A DNA stretch of 57,695 nt from positions 1 to 57,695 of IMG/VR virus record IMGVR_UViG_3300027903_000007; one strand, 5' to 3'. The stretch's first letter is position 1, and each line of letters begins with the position of its first letter. This document shows positions 42,883-52,172 of this stretch, in pieces. A model generated the notes under the pieces. It was given only the letters and a program-made list of their open reading frames with translations. It had not been told where the DNA came from and did no database searches. The position numbers were made by a program, and so were the translations under genes. The DNA comes from a virus.

Positions 42883-45441
42883 ATGGACGTGGAACTTGAT
42901 CCACTGGCTGGGCCTGATGGTGGACGTAAGTCTGAACGCAAAGCTTTCTTCTGGTGTGACCAAATTGAAAAGATAGGCAAGGATAAAGGTTACCTTAATT
43001 TTATTAAACGTGGTCACAAGATTGAAGCTCGTTACCGCGATGAACGTAGTCGCGTTGACGAAGAGTCACGACGTCGATATAATTCACTCTGGTCCAATGT
43101 AGAGATTCTGAAGCCAGCCATTTATGGCAAGACCCCCACACCTCTTGCTGAGCGTAAGTTTGGTGACAAAGATCCTGTTGCTCGTGGTGCTGCTCAAATC
43201 CTTGAGCGCGCGTTGCGCAATGAAATAGAAATATGTGGCTTCCACGAAGCCATGAACCAAGCAGTTAGTGATTATTTGTTGCCGGGTCGTGGCACATTGT
43301 GGGTTCGTTACGAACCTCAGATTGAGGCAGGCATCTCACTGCCTAATGAAGACAGCATTGATATGAAGGATAGTAAGGAGCAATCGACTGAGTCGAGTGC
43401 TACTGATGGTGAAGATCTTGCGCCTGAGAATCAAGATGCTGAGGATAAGGATCAGGACGGTAATACGTCTGAAGAGGATCCAGCTACAGAGAAATTGGAA
43501 TCTACAGGGGACCAAATTGTTCGTGAGTCTACCCCGGTTGATTACATTCATTGGGAAGATTTTCTTATCTTTCCAGCCCAAGCACGAACTTGGGCTGAGG
43601 TAGTGGCAATTGGTAAACGTGTGTTCCTCACTTATGAGCAAATGCGTGATCGCTTTGGTAGAGAGATTGCCAAGGCAATCCCGCTTGAGAAGGATGAACG
43701 TCAAAAGGATCGTTACGAAAACACAAATGCTGAAAATGAGGTTAAAGGCGAGATATATGAAATTTGGAGCAAGCAGGACCGTACAGTTTATTGGGTAGCT
43801 TCGGGTTATGATTATCTTCTTGATCGAAAAGACGATCCGTTAAATTTGGAAAATTTCTTTCCAGTGCCACGTCCTATCATTGCTAACCAAACTACTGGCA
43901 CGATGCTTCCAGTTGCTGATTATATTCAGTATCAGGATCAGGCTACTCAAATAGACGAACTGAGCCAGCGCATAGCCATGCTCACCCGAGCTTGTAAGGT
44001 TGTTGGTACCTATAATGCTGCTGCGAAGGGCATTCAGAGGCTTTTGAATGAATCTCTTGAGAATGAATTGATCCCAGTTGATGACTGGGCAATGTTTGCT
44101 GGGGATAAGGGCGGTGTTGCTGGGCAAATGTCTTTCATGCCTCTGAAGGAGATCATTGGTGTTCTCAATGAATTAATGTCTATAAAGGAAAAGCAAATTG
44201 AGGAGATGGACAGACTTACTGGTATTAATGATTTGATGCGGGGCACAACGGATGCACGAGAAACATTGGGTGGTCAAAGGCTGAAGTCTAATAACACAGG
44301 AACACGTTTGACGAGTCGACAGAATGAGGTTGCACGCTTTGCCCGTGACACTGTGCGGATCATGGCAGATATTATGGCTCAGCATTTTTCGCCTCAGTCA
44401 TTGGTGGAAGCTTCTGGCGCAATGTATGAGGAAGGTCTTGGCATAGATCAAGATAAATTGCAGGCTTTGCAGAACCAACCACCTGCCCCTGCTTTATCAG
44501 CTCCGGGTGTTCCACCTTCTATGTCCGGAGCAGGTCCGGGCATGCAGCCTGCGGCGGCTTCTATGGGGCAACCTGCCGCTCCTCCTATGCCGCCGCAGGC
44601 TGGTCAGAATGTAGTTCCGTTCCCCAAATCCCCGATGTTGGCTCCTCCGGGTGGCCCTCCGGGGGCTCCTCCCAGTATGCCCATAACAGCCCCACTTGTA
44701 GCGCCGGGCTTGCCTATGCCTCCTCCGCCTGATCCAATGCAAATATTGCTTCAGGAGGCCTCACAGCGCATTGAGTCGGCCATCAAATTGATTCGTGATG
44801 AGCGTTTTCGCGGATTTCGGGTTGATATCGAGATAGATTCGACGATTTACGGTGATGCGACTCAAGAAAAGGTTGATCGCACTGAATTTATTTCAGAAGT
44901 TACGAAATATCTTCAAACTGCCATGGAAATGGCAACCCAAGTACCTGAAATTTTACCACTTTTAGGCAAATTGCTGCAATTTGGCGTGCGTGGCTTCCGT
45001 GTTGGCCGGGATCTTGAGTCCTCTATTGAAGAATTCTGTGATCAGTCAATCAAAATTGCTAAACAGAAACAAGCACAGGCTGCTTCTCAACCAAATCCGG
45101 AGCAAATCAAGGCGAATGCACAGGCTCAGCAAGCACAAGCTTCTTCACATGCAGCAGAAGTGCGTTCTCAGGCCGATATTGCTAAATCTCAGAATACTAT
45201 TAAGACTGAAGAACTTAAGGCCCAATCGAGTCAGCAACAGGCTCAAGCTGAGGTTATACGTCAGAAAGAAGAAAGTGCTGGTGAACAAGCAAATAACCAA
45301 GCTGACCTGATCATGAAGCAAATGGATGTGCGTATGCGTGAGATGGAGATGCAAATGGAGGCGATGCGTATGCGTGCTGAGGCTATGAAGCCAATTGAAC
45401 CAACTAAACCAGAGTCAGTGGCAGGTGGAGTAGGGTCATGA
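42883..45441 (+). CDS. portal protein (P22-like)
   Basis: In this 852-residue protein the core (about 20-520) contains RRYNSLWSNVEILKPAIYGKT, VDYIHWEDFLIFPA and EMDRLTGINDLMRGTTDARE, typical of podovirus portal proteins. An acidic insertion lies at about 150-205. A Pro/Gly/Ala linker (about 535-615) and a long Gln/Ala coiled-coil C-terminus (from 700) follow. It starts directly after the terminase stop. It forms the dodecameric DNA channel at the capsid vertex. Confidence 0.88.
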   Translation: MDVELDPLAGPDGGRKSERKAFFWCDQIEKIGKDKGYLNFIKRGHKIEARYRDERSRVDEESRRRYNSLWSNVEILKPAIYGKTPTPLAERKFGDKDPVARGAAQILERALRNEIEICGFHEAMNQAVSDYLLPGRGTLWVRYEPQIEAGISLPNEDSIDMKDSKEQSTESSATDGEDLAPENQDAEDKDQDGNTSEEDPATEKLESTGDQIVRESTPVDYIHWEDFLIFPAQARTWAEVVAIGKRVFLTYEQMRDRFGREIAKAIPLEKDERQKDRYENTNAENEVKGEIYEIWSKQDRTVYWVASGYDYLLDRKDDPLNLENFFPVPRPIIANQTTGTMLPVADYIQYQDQATQIDELSQRIAMLTRACKVVGTYNAAAKGIQRLLNESLENELIPVDDWAMFAGDKGGVAGQMSFMPLKEIIGVLNELMSIKEKQIEEMDRLTGINDLMRGTTDARETLGGQRLKSNNTGTRLTSRQNEVARFARDTVRIMADIMAQHFSPQSLVEASGAMYEEGLGIDQDKLQALQNQPPAPALSAPGVPPSMSGAGPGMQPAAASMGQPAAPPMPPQAGQNVVPFPKSPMLAPPGGPPGAPPSMPITAPLVAPGLPMPPPPDPMQILLQEASQRIESAIKLIRDERFRGFRVDIEIDSTIYGDATQEKVDRTEFISEVTKYLQTAMEMATQVPEILPLLGKLLQFGVRGFRVGRDLESSIEEFCDQSIKIAKQKQAQAASQPNPEQIKANAQAQQAQASSHAAEVRSQADIAKSQNTIKTEELKAQSSQQQAQAEVIRQKEESAGEQANNQADLIMKQMDVRMREMEMQMEAMRMRAEAMKPIEPTKPESVAGGVGS

Positions 45442-45728
45442 CCACTCATGAAATTAGAGAATATATAGAATCTAAAATTGTTCCTCCTTTTAAGATTGTT
45501 ATGGGCAACGGGATGGCTACTCCGTCTGGTGTTTTTTATTGGGATGCTAACTTTGATGCCATTGCAATCCTGATTGGAAGGTATGACAACAACAATGTGA
45601 CTTGTCTGTCAATTTCTAGTCTTGAGCAATTACAAGCTAGGAATGATACTGAACTTAAAAAGCGGCTTGATGCTCGTTTTGATCAAGTCATGAAAACATG
45701 GGAAATGTATCTGGAGCAAGCAAAATGA
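45438..45728 (+). CDS. small hypothetical protein
   Basis: This 96-residue protein has GVFYWDANFDAIAILIGRYD and a helical C-terminus (LKKRLDARFDQVMKTWEMYL). It overlaps the portal stop by four bases and the next start as ATGA. No family is recognised; it lies within the head module. Confidence 0.65.
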   Translation: MTTHEIREYIESKIVPPFKIVMGNGMATPSGVFYWDANFDAIAILIGRYDNNNVTCLSISSLEQLQARNDTELKKRLDARFDQVMKTWEMYLEQAK

Positions 45729-46072
45729 TCTATCGGCGTAGCTTTCTTAAAGGAATGTCAGCTTTGTTTATTGCTCCGGCAATTATCAGGGCTGAGAGTT
45801 TAATGCCAATCAAGGAGTATATGCCTGCGGTGCCTGCGTGGTGCCCTGAAGGTTGGCTTCCGCTTGATGGTCGCGAGATAAGCAGGAAGTTTTATCCAGA
45901 TCTTTATGCAGCTTTTCAACGTACAAGATTGCCGTTGATGATCCCAGAGTATGAAGACTCAAATGGTTTTAAAACCGTTATATCTTATAAGAATCTTATT
46001 CGTCCTAATGGGAAGTTGATGTTAGCAGGCGCTTACCACCCCTTGTATGTTCCTAAGGAACTTGATGTATGA
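45725..46072 (+). CDS. Tat-signal protein with tail-collar-like domain
   Basis: In this 115-residue protein the N-terminus MIYRRSFLKGMSALFIAPAI is a near-perfect twin-arginine signal (RRSFLKG plus a hydrophobic stretch, cut near RAES). The following CPEGWLPLDGREISRKFYPD and LYAAF resemble the phage tail-collar fold (GW..LDG...S...YP.LF). A head-module gene with an export signal is odd. It could be a host-targeted or envelope-acting form of a collar domain. Confidence 0.7.
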   Translation: MIYRRSFLKGMSALFIAPAIIRAESLMPIKEYMPAVPAWCPEGWLPLDGREISRKFYPDLYAAFQRTRLPLMIPEYEDSNGFKTVISYKNLIRPNGKLMLAGAYHPLYVPKELDV

Positions 46073-46371
46073 CAATTTTTGTTTATCGCAACGGCAAGCT
46101 CGTTGACAAGAACAAAGCAGGACCAAAGAATGAGAAGCTTGGTACGGCATCTTTTGTCATTAGTGACGAGATGGACGCTACGAGACATATGGCAACGGGC
46201 GAATATCTTACGAGTAAGGCAAAGTTCAGACAAGCGACTCGAGATGCGGGCTGCATAGAAATCGGCAACGAAACATCAACGCTCTTGAAGCCACGTCAAA
46301 AGATAGAACTAGATCGTGGGGCTCGACGTGAAGCGATTCAGCGCGCAGTCTATGATTTGCGTAATCGTTAG
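46069..46371 (+). CDS. conserved phage hypothetical protein
   Basis: In this 100-residue protein, FVISDEMDATRHMATGEYLT then KFRQATRDAGCIEIGNE is a pattern found in podovirus head modules between portal and scaffold. The C-terminus is a basic helix. The function is unknown. Confidence 0.7.
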   Translation: MTIFVYRNGKLVDKNKAGPKNEKLGTASFVISDEMDATRHMATGEYLTSKAKFRQATRDAGCIEIGNETSTLLKPRQKIELDRGARREAIQRAVYDLRNR

Positions 46372-46409
46372 TTGTATGGGTCGCACTAGCTGCCCAAAAG
46401 GAGAGTGAT

Positions 46410-47681
46410 ATGTTGAATTCTTTTACACGTCATTTTAATGAGACTGTATTCCGTGGCCCCGATAATGAAGGCGGTAGCGGTGATGGTTTGGAAAATGTTT
46501 CTGACGGTGGTGGTGACGGTGGTGATGCTGGTGGCACAGATGGTGCTGATGGCGGTGGCGAGGATGAATCGCAAAAGCCGCTTTCAGTGCGGGAGCAACT
46601 CAAGGCGTCGATTGAAGAAGTAAGGGCTGACGAAGAGAGCAAAACCAAGACACCTAAAAAGGATGCTAAAACAGGCAAATTTCAAGCTGCACCTAAATCC
46701 GGTGAAGCGCTCCCAGAAGGAGGGGAAGTACCCCCGGCAGTTACTTCCGCTGCTGCTCCTGCGGACTTGCCCCCGGAGGCGAAGGCTGAATGGGATAAGA
46801 CCCCACCTGCTGTGCAGGCGGCTTTTATAAAGCGTGGTCAGGATATGGCTGCTGGGGTCGAGCAGCTAAAGCAACGCTATAATTTGATTGATCAGGCGAT
46901 TGCCCCGCACAATGATGCCTTGCGGCAAATGAATGCTACTCCAGCGGACGCTGTTAACCGCATGTTTCTGTGGTTTAAAGCGTTGGCAGGAAGTCCTGCG
47001 CAATCCTTCCCTGCCCTTGCAAAAAGCATGGGCATTGACTGGACTAAATTAGTTGGTCCAGCTGCTCCTGCTGCTGGTATTGCCCCCGCGCCAGCGGCGG
47101 GAGCTGAAGGAGCGGGTGGTGCTCCCCCGGTTACCGAGATACCAGCACCTGTTAAGGAATACATCGGTAATCTTGAGCAGCAGCTTCAACAGTTGTCGGG
47201 TGTTGTGAACCAAATTGGTGGTCAGTTTGGAAATATGCAGCAATCTTTCCAGGTACAAAGTGAAGCCAAGACCAGAGAAAACCTTAGTATTTGGGCAAAA
47301 GACAAGCCTCACTTTGAAGAAGTTCGTCAAGATATGGCAAAGTTGATAGAGACTCAGGTAGTGCCTTTGAAGGCAAACGGTGAAGTTGATCTGGACACTG
47401 CCTACGAACGTGCTATCTATTTTAACCCTGAAGTGCGGAAGAAGGTTCTTGCTGAACAACAGCAAGCAGACCTTGCAGCCCGACAGCAGACGCAGGATGC
47501 GGCTACAACCGCTCAGCAGACGCAAGTTGGGAAAGCCCGCAAGGCCGCTGTTTCGCTTCCTGCCTCTTCCACCCCCGGAGCCACACAAGGCAACAGGGCT
47601 GTGGTTACCAAGAAGCCCGGTCAAAAGACATCAGTACGAGATGACCTTAGGCTAGCTATTCAGCAGCTTAGGGAACAATAA
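46410..47681 (+). CDS. putative scaffolding protein
   Basis: In this 423-residue protein, an acidic Gly/Asp tract (15-50) is followed by Lys-rich and Ala/Pro-rich linkers, a helical middle (about 190-330) and a Gln/Ala-rich C-terminus ending KTSVRDDLRLAIQQLREQ. The position between portal and major capsid and the helical, acidic composition fit a scaffold. AGGAGAGTGAT precedes the ATG. There is no protease motif. Confidence 0.7.
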   Translation: MLNSFTRHFNETVFRGPDNEGGSGDGLENVSDGGGDGGDAGGTDGADGGGEDESQKPLSVREQLKASIEEVRADEESKTKTPKKDAKTGKFQAAPKSGEALPEGGEVPPAVTSAAAPADLPPEAKAEWDKTPPAVQAAFIKRGQDMAAGVEQLKQRYNLIDQAIAPHNDALRQMNATPADAVNRMFLWFKALAGSPAQSFPALAKSMGIDWTKLVGPAAPAAGIAPAPAAGAEGAGGAPPVTEIPAPVKEYIGNLEQQLQQLSGVVNQIGGQFGNMQQSFQVQSEAKTRENLSIWAKDKPHFEEVRQDMAKLIETQVVPLKANGEVDLDTAYERAIYFNPEVRKKVLAEQQQADLAARQQTQDAATTAQQTQVGKARKAAVSLPASSTPGATQGNRAVVTKKPGQKTSVRDDLRLAIQQLREQ

Positions 47682-47714
47682 GCGTAGAGTGGTTTCGACG
47701 TGCTAAGAATATGA

Positions 47715-47741
47715 AAGCTGGGGCTTTCACAAGAAGCCCCG
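47715..47741 (+). other. stem-loop before the capsid gene
   Basis: GGGGCTT-TCACAAG-AAGCCCC lies between the scaffold and capsid genes. No T-run follows. It may be an RNA-processing site or attenuator that sets capsid expression. Confidence 0.45.
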
Positions 47742-47808
47742 CCTCATCCTCCAGCGGTTACCATTAGGTTGGGCGTTGCGTTTTCAACCATAACCCGGAG
47801 ATATGACA

Positions 47809-48846
47809 ATGGCAGTAGGTTTTCCAAACCTGTCTGAAATTGTTACCACGACTCTGCGCAATCGTACTGGCGAGCTTGCGGACAATATGTCCCGTAATAA
47901 CGCGGCGCTGTTGCGTCTCAGCAAGCGTGGTAACGTTAAAACCTTCAGCGGTGGCCGTACCATCGTTCAAGAACTTAATTATGCTGATAACCAGACCTAT
48001 CAATGGTATTCGGGCTATCAAACTTTGAATATTGCACCCAGCCAAGTTTTCACGGCTGCGGAATATCCGATTCGTCAGTCAGCGGTTGCTGTTTCAATCA
48101 GCGGTTTGGAAGAACTCCAGAACTCTGGTGAGGAAGCGATCATCGATCTTCTTGAGTCCCGCATCATGAATGCGGAAGATACTTTCATGAACGGTCTGTC
48201 ACAAGGTATTTATGGTGACGGTACTGTGACTGGCTCAGTTGGTGGCTTGCAACTTCTTGTTGCAGCCGCTCCTACTACTGGCGTGGTAGGCGGCATTGAT
48301 CGTTCGCAGTGGACCTTCTGGCAGAATCAAACTTGGTCAGCTGCTACCAACGGCAACACTGTTCTTTCTTCTGCTTCTATCCTTCAGCAAATGGACGCCC
48401 TTTGGGTGACCCTGATTCGTGGCCGGGACTTCCCGGACTTGATCATTGCTGACAATACTACGTATCGTTATTATCTGAACGCACTGCAAGCAATTCAGCG
48501 CATTCAGATTGAAAACAGCGCACCGGATATGGCTGAGTCTGGTTTCCAGAGTCTTAAATATCTGAATGCTGACGTGGTGCTGGATGGTGGCTTCCAAGGC
48601 TTTGCTGCGGATCCATTGCCGCCTCAGATCAGTTCTTCTACTTCGGCGCTCGGTGGTGCCCCTGCTACCACAATGTACTTCCTTAATACCAAGTACCTTA
48701 TGTGGCGGCCCCATGCTCGCCGTAACATGGTCCCTCTTGATCCGGATCGTTTTTCGGTCAACCAAGACGCCATGGTTCGTTTGATTGGCTGGGCAGGCAA
48801 TATGACCTTATCCAACGCTTTTCTCCAAGGGGTGCTCACCGCTTGA
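47809..48846 (+). CDS. major capsid protein
   Basis: About 346 residues from the ATG at 47809 (CCGGAG upstream). NLSEIVTTTLRNRTGELADN then MSRNNAALLRLSKRGNVK is the typical N-terminus of podovirus P22/N4-like coat relatives. The body has the usual capsid signature FSGGRTIVQELNYADN and TVLSSASILQQMDALW. It builds the icosahedral shell. A hairpin follows the stop. Confidence 0.85.
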   Translation: MAVGFPNLSEIVTTTLRNRTGELADNMSRNNAALLRLSKRGNVKTFSGGRTIVQELNYADNQTYQWYSGYQTLNIAPSQVFTAAEYPIRQSAVAVSISGLEELQNSGEEAIIDLLESRIMNAEDTFMNGLSQGIYGDGTVTGSVGGLQLLVAAAPTTGVVGGIDRSQWTFWQNQTWSAATNGNTVLSSASILQQMDALWVTLIRGRDFPDLIIADNTTYRYYLNALQAIQRIQIENSAPDMAESGFQSLKYLNADVVLDGGFQGFAADPLPPQISSSTSALGGAPATTMYFLNTKYLMWRPHARRNMVPLDPDRFSVNQDAMVRLIGWAGNMTLSNAFLQGVLTA

Positions 48847-48852
48847 AGAATA

Positions 48853-48884
48853 ATGAGGGGTACGCTTAACTGTGTGCCCCTCAT
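48853..48884 (+). other. stem-loop after the capsid gene
   Basis: ATGAGGGG and CCCCTCAT form an 8-bp stem with a 16-base loop five bases after the capsid stop. There is no T-run, so it is more likely an RNA-stabilising or partial-termination hairpin. Confidence 0.5.
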
Positions 48885-48936
48885 GCTGTGGTGTAAAAGA
48901 TGGATAACGCGTACCTACATGCAATGTTGATGTTCT

Positions 48937-49419
48937 ATGCAGCTATCTATGGCCCAACTACCTTTGATAGCAGATTCGGTCATTGGGAATCGCTTAGCGC
49001 TAGATCTATCCCTGCAATCGCTCATCCTGAGCCAGTTAGAAAGGCAATTGGATGTAAGTGTAAACCTGCTAAACCAAGGGTATTCGTTGATACTCGCAGA
49101 GTCAGTAGAGGACAACATGCAAGAAGTGAAGGACCTAGCTGCTGGCATGAGGGGGTTGATGGCGGGCTTGAGAAAACTCAATGTGGACGCCAAGAACCGA
49201 CTAACTTCCGAGGTCACCCGCGCACAGGTCAACGCACAAAAGGCAATGTCGCTGGCTACTGAATTAAGTGACGCCAATAGGGAGGTCGAGGATTTCCTTG
49301 GGGAGTCAGGATCAAATTTCCCTCCCTCAGAGGACTCAGATACCCCGCCTGCCGTTACTTTGCTAAAGCCTGATATAAATGGTGTTTCTTTACATCCAGA
49401 TACACTTAAGGGAAAGTAA
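48937..49419 (+). CDS. helical head-module protein
   Basis: About 160 residues (an ATG at 48949 is also possible). It is long and helical (LSLQSLILSQLERQLDVSVN, then KKLNVDAKNRLTSEVT-like segments) with an acidic Pro-rich tail. A competing frame at 48900-49262 is less protein-like. It could be a head-completion or decoration-associated protein; the position is the only evidence. Confidence 0.6.
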   Translation: MQLSMAQLPLIADSVIGNRLALDLSLQSLILSQLERQLDVSVNLLNQGYSLILAESVEDNMQEVKDLAAGMRGLMAGLRKLNVDAKNRLTSEVTRAQVNAQKAMSLATELSDANREVEDFLGESGSNFPPSEDSDTPPAVTLLKPDINGVSLHPDTLKGK

Positions 49420-49725
49420 ATGGCCGTTCTTTATGTGACTGAATTTAATACTATTGGTGGCGGCGGCAACCATCCTATTTCTGGTGCGCAGTACCCTGCG
49501 GTTGCGGAACAAACAGTTGTAATTACAAGTCCTTCTACACAATCGGCAGCTTTTAATAAGAATACTACTTTTATTCGAGTCCACAATGACGTTATTTGCT
49601 CAATTGAAATTGGGGCAAATCCAACTGCGTCTCTTACTACTGCACGTATGGCAGCCGGTCAAACTGAATATTTCTCTATACCGCCGAACTTAAACTTTAA
49701 AATAGCTGTGATTACCAACACATGA
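49420..49725 (+). CDS. small beta-rich structural protein
   Basis: In this 101-residue protein, FNKNTTFIRVHNDVICSIEI and GQTEYFSIPPNLNFKIAVIT are alternating strands, similar to small head-decoration or stopper-like phage proteins. It starts directly after the previous stop. No family is named. Confidence 0.65.
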   Translation: MAVLYVTEFNTIGGGGNHPISGAQYPAVAEQTVVITSPSTQSAAFNKNTTFIRVHNDVICSIEIGANPTASLTTARMAAGQTEYFSIPPNLNFKIAVITNT

Positions 49726-49737
49726 GGATGTTTTGAT

Positions 49738-50439
49738 ATGATGGGAGCAGCTGGCGGTCTAGGTACCAGCAACACTTCTGATGCAGCCAATCTTGCAACG
49801 AGTGCTTCGGCACTTAGTGCACTAGCGTCATTGTTGGAGGTTGTGTCTGATCCAGCAGCAGCTAAGGCAATGCTTAAGGAGCTTAATTCAAAGAGTGCCG
49901 AAATTCAAAATCTTCTTGATCAGGTGAAGCTTCAATATCAAAATATCGAAGCCATGCATAAGGATGTATATACAAATCAGGTAAAAGTTGATGCTAGCCT
50001 CAAAGAACTGGATGCTAAAGATGGCAATTTGCGCGCTCGTGAAGCAGACGTTGCTGGTAAGCTTGAGTCGCTTCAAAGCCGTGAAGATTCATTTTTGAAG
50101 GCTAAGCAAAGCTTTGACCAAATCAAGAAACAGAAGGAAACAGAGCATGCAGAGCGTGCGGCTGTCTTGTCTAAGGCTGAAAGTGATAATGCGGCTAAAT
50201 TGGCTGCAATGATTGCTGATGCTGAAGGAGCTTTTGTTGAACGTAGGATTGCGCTTGAAGTTGATCTTGATAAACTGAAAGAAGAGTATAAGGCCAAAGT
50301 AGAAGGTGCTGACAAGCTTCATGCGGAAGCTGCTGAAGCACATAAGAAGGTATCAACAACTTTGGCTGATGCTGAAGCTAAAAAGAAATTCTATGAAGGA
50401 CGTGTAGCTTCGCTTAAACAGTTGATACAAGAGGGTTAA
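49738..50439 (+). CDS. coiled-coil protein
   Basis: In this 233-residue protein, after an Ala/Ser-rich start, residues 40-230 are one long heptad-type coiled coil (EIQNLLDQVKLQYQNIEAMH and on). It may be a minor structural or assembly protein. No enzymatic motif is seen. Confidence 0.7.
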   Translation: MMGAAGGLGTSNTSDAANLATSASALSALASLLEVVSDPAAAKAMLKELNSKSAEIQNLLDQVKLQYQNIEAMHKDVYTNQVKVDASLKELDAKDGNLRAREADVAGKLESLQSREDSFLKAKQSFDQIKKQKETEHAERAAVLSKAESDNAAKLAAMIADAEGAFVERRIALEVDLDKLKEEYKAKVEGADKLHAEAAEAHKKVSTTLADAEAKKKFYEGRVASLKQLIQEG

Positions 50440-50440
50440 A

Positions 50441-50593
50441 ATGGCGAAACAGGATAAATCAGGCAATTGTAAATTGTGTGGTATTTGGCGACATGTTTTA
50501 TGTCGAGATCATATGACTAAGATGGATGCGCAACGTTTGGGTAGGATGGGTGCTGCTGCAAGATGGCATTTTAAAACGGAGCGATTGTCATGA
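50441..50593 (+). CDS. very small zinc-finger-like protein
   Basis: In this 50-residue ORF, CKLCGIWRHVLCRDHM has four potential zinc ligands (C, C, C, H), followed by MDAQRLGRMGAAARWHF. The ATG lies one base after the previous stop, and its stop overlaps the next ATG as ATGA. No function is known. Confidence 0.6.
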   Translation: MAKQDKSGNCKLCGIWRHVLCRDHMTKMDAQRLGRMGAAARWHFKTERLS

Positions 50594-50940
50594 GTCGACA
50601 AATGGGATATTTGATGGTTGACCACCGTGCTTCTCCGGGACTTCCTGAAGATATTGCAAGGCAGGTTGGTTATGTCCCGGAGCTCTGCCGCGAAGGTAAG
50701 ATGTTTGAAGCTGACACTTTGACTTGTGCACATTGCAAGGGGGTGGTTGTCAAGAATCCATTTCGTGTAAGAGAGCGTAACTACTGCACCAAGTGTTCTG
50801 GTCATTACATTTGCGATGGTTGCGCTTATTTGGCATCGTTATCAGATTATGTTCATGTAGACTTCGAAAAGGTTGTCGAAGACATTAAAAAGCAGACAAT
50901 CATTATGGGTAGCCCTGACACTTTGACTGGAGAACAATAA
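50590..50940 (+). CDS. conserved zinc-binding phage protein
   Basis: In this 116-residue protein, MVDHRASPGLPEDIARQVGY, FEADTLTCAHCKGVVVKNPF and YCTKCSGHYICDGC form a conserved podovirus protein with about eight zinc-ligand cysteines. Its genes lie between capsid and tail genes in related phages; the role is unknown. Confidence 0.75.
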   Translation: MSRQMGYLMVDHRASPGLPEDIARQVGYVPELCREGKMFEADTLTCAHCKGVVVKNPFRVRERNYCTKCSGHYICDGCAYLASLSDYVHVDFEKVVEDIKKQTIIMGSPDTLTGEQ

Positions 50941-51233
50941 TGGCACTTCAATTTGCTTCTATAGTTACATTTGCTGGCATTGATACGACAGGTCCAGGAG
51001 TTTGTTCTTTAACTACTGTTAATAGATCACCATCTGGTCCAAGAGCACATGAGCCGGGTATGGTATTAGGTACGGTGCTGGATCTTACAACAAACAACGG
51101 TATCACACAGCAGTTCTTGCTTTCTCAAAGTTGGTTGAATTCAGATGAAAAAGTTGCTCAGTATGGGCTGTACCAACTTGTTGGATTCAATAATGTTGGT
51201 AAGCAGTGCTTAGCTGTGTTCATGATTGCATAG
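50940..51233 (+). CDS. small structural-type protein
   Basis: This 97-residue beta-rich protein (ASIVTFAGIDTTGPGVCSLT, then SWLNSDEKVAQYGLYQLVGF) has an ATG that overlaps the previous stop. No family is recognised; it is probably a minor virion protein by position. Confidence 0.6.
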   Translation: MALQFASIVTFAGIDTTGPGVCSLTTVNRSPSGPRAHEPGMVLGTVLDLTTNNGITQQFLLSQSWLNSDEKVAQYGLYQLVGFNNVGKQCLAVFMIA

Positions 51234-51257
51234 TTTCATAAGAAAGGAAAATAGATC

Positions 51258-51779
51258 ATGTCTAAGCGCATCTTTCAGGTTTCTTCGTTTACCCCGACAC
51301 AACAAGCTGACAGCGCATCTCAGTTAACAGCTGGTACTTGGGCTACGCTTAAGGCTGGCTCGGCGACTGATATTTTGAAAATTGGTAAGGTGTTGCTGGA
51401 AGGTCAGGCTTCGTCATCGGCAGTTACAGCAACTATGTTGGCCCGTTCTTCAACTCTTGCTGCTACACCAACTGCGCTTGCACTACCGAATACTGATGGC
51501 CCTGCAAATATTGCAGCTACAGCAGTGACGACAGCACCAGTTCCTGCGGTAGCTGCGACAACGGGGCCAATTAGGCAACCAGCAGTTACAATCCCGCGTC
51601 TTAATCTGACCTTTAATGCTTTCGGTGGCATTATTCAGTGGCAGACTAATCCGGGATCAGAAGAGGAATGGGTATCGGTAGGTACTGCTACCACCAGCAA
51701 CTCTGAAACGATCTTGTCTTCAGCTAACGTTGGTGCTGCTGGCTTGATTGGTGCCAATATCTTCTATGAAGTGCTGTAA
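51258..51779 (+). CDS. virion-type beta protein
   Basis: This 173-residue protein is rich in Ala, Thr, Ser and Val, with a C-terminal LNLTFNAFGGIIQWQTNPGS followed by a strand ending YEVL. AAAGGAAAATAG precedes the ATG. It is likely a structural component; the specific role is unknown. Confidence 0.6.
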   Translation: MSKRIFQVSSFTPTQQADSASQLTAGTWATLKAGSATDILKIGKVLLEGQASSSAVTATMLARSSTLAATPTALALPNTDGPANIAATAVTTAPVPAVAATTGPIRQPAVTIPRLNLTFNAFGGIIQWQTNPGSEEEWVSVGTATTSNSETILSSANVGAAGLIGANIFYEVL

Positions 51780-51789
51780 GGAATAGTAG

Positions 51790-52170
51790 ATGGCTGCCGC
51801 AACTCAGCAAACTCAAGCTATTGCTGTCGCTAATCAATTGATTGGTTTATCGACTGCATTGATATCGATTTATCAGCAAATGGTGGTGCTCGATGCAGCT
51901 TGGACGGATCAGGGCACTGCTAATGTGTTGAATGCGATGGGTACGGTGGCTTTGAATACGGATGGTTCAACGGGTACGGCTGATGTTACGCCAAATGTCA
52001 CTCACCCGCTTAGTCCTGCGCTATATTCAAATTTGTCGCGTTCATTATCTGCAAATCAAATTACGTCACTTAAGACTATTTTGGATAACATTGTGACTTA
52101 TGTTAATGGTAGCGCGGTGAGCGCGACTGCTAGTGCGCGAAGTATTCTTAATACTACTGTTGGTGGCTAA
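51790..52170 (+). CDS. virion-type protein
   Basis: In this 126-residue protein, a helical N-terminus (TQAIAVANQLIGLSTALISI) is followed by NAMGTVALNTDGSTGTADVT and a second helix. It is a typical small Ala/Thr-rich phage structural protein. The exact role is unknown. Confidence 0.6.
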   Translation: MAAATQQTQAIAVANQLIGLSTALISIYQQMVVLDAAWTDQGTANVLNAMGTVALNTDGSTGTADVTPNVTHPLSPALYSNLSRSLSANQITSLKTILDNIVTYVNGSAVSATASARSILNTTVGG

Positions 52171-52172
52171 GT

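Noticed and set aside
48900-49262. 120-codon plus ORF
   Set aside because: It overlaps the helical protein at 48937-49419; its composition (Arg/Cys/His-rich, no pattern) is that of a shadow frame.
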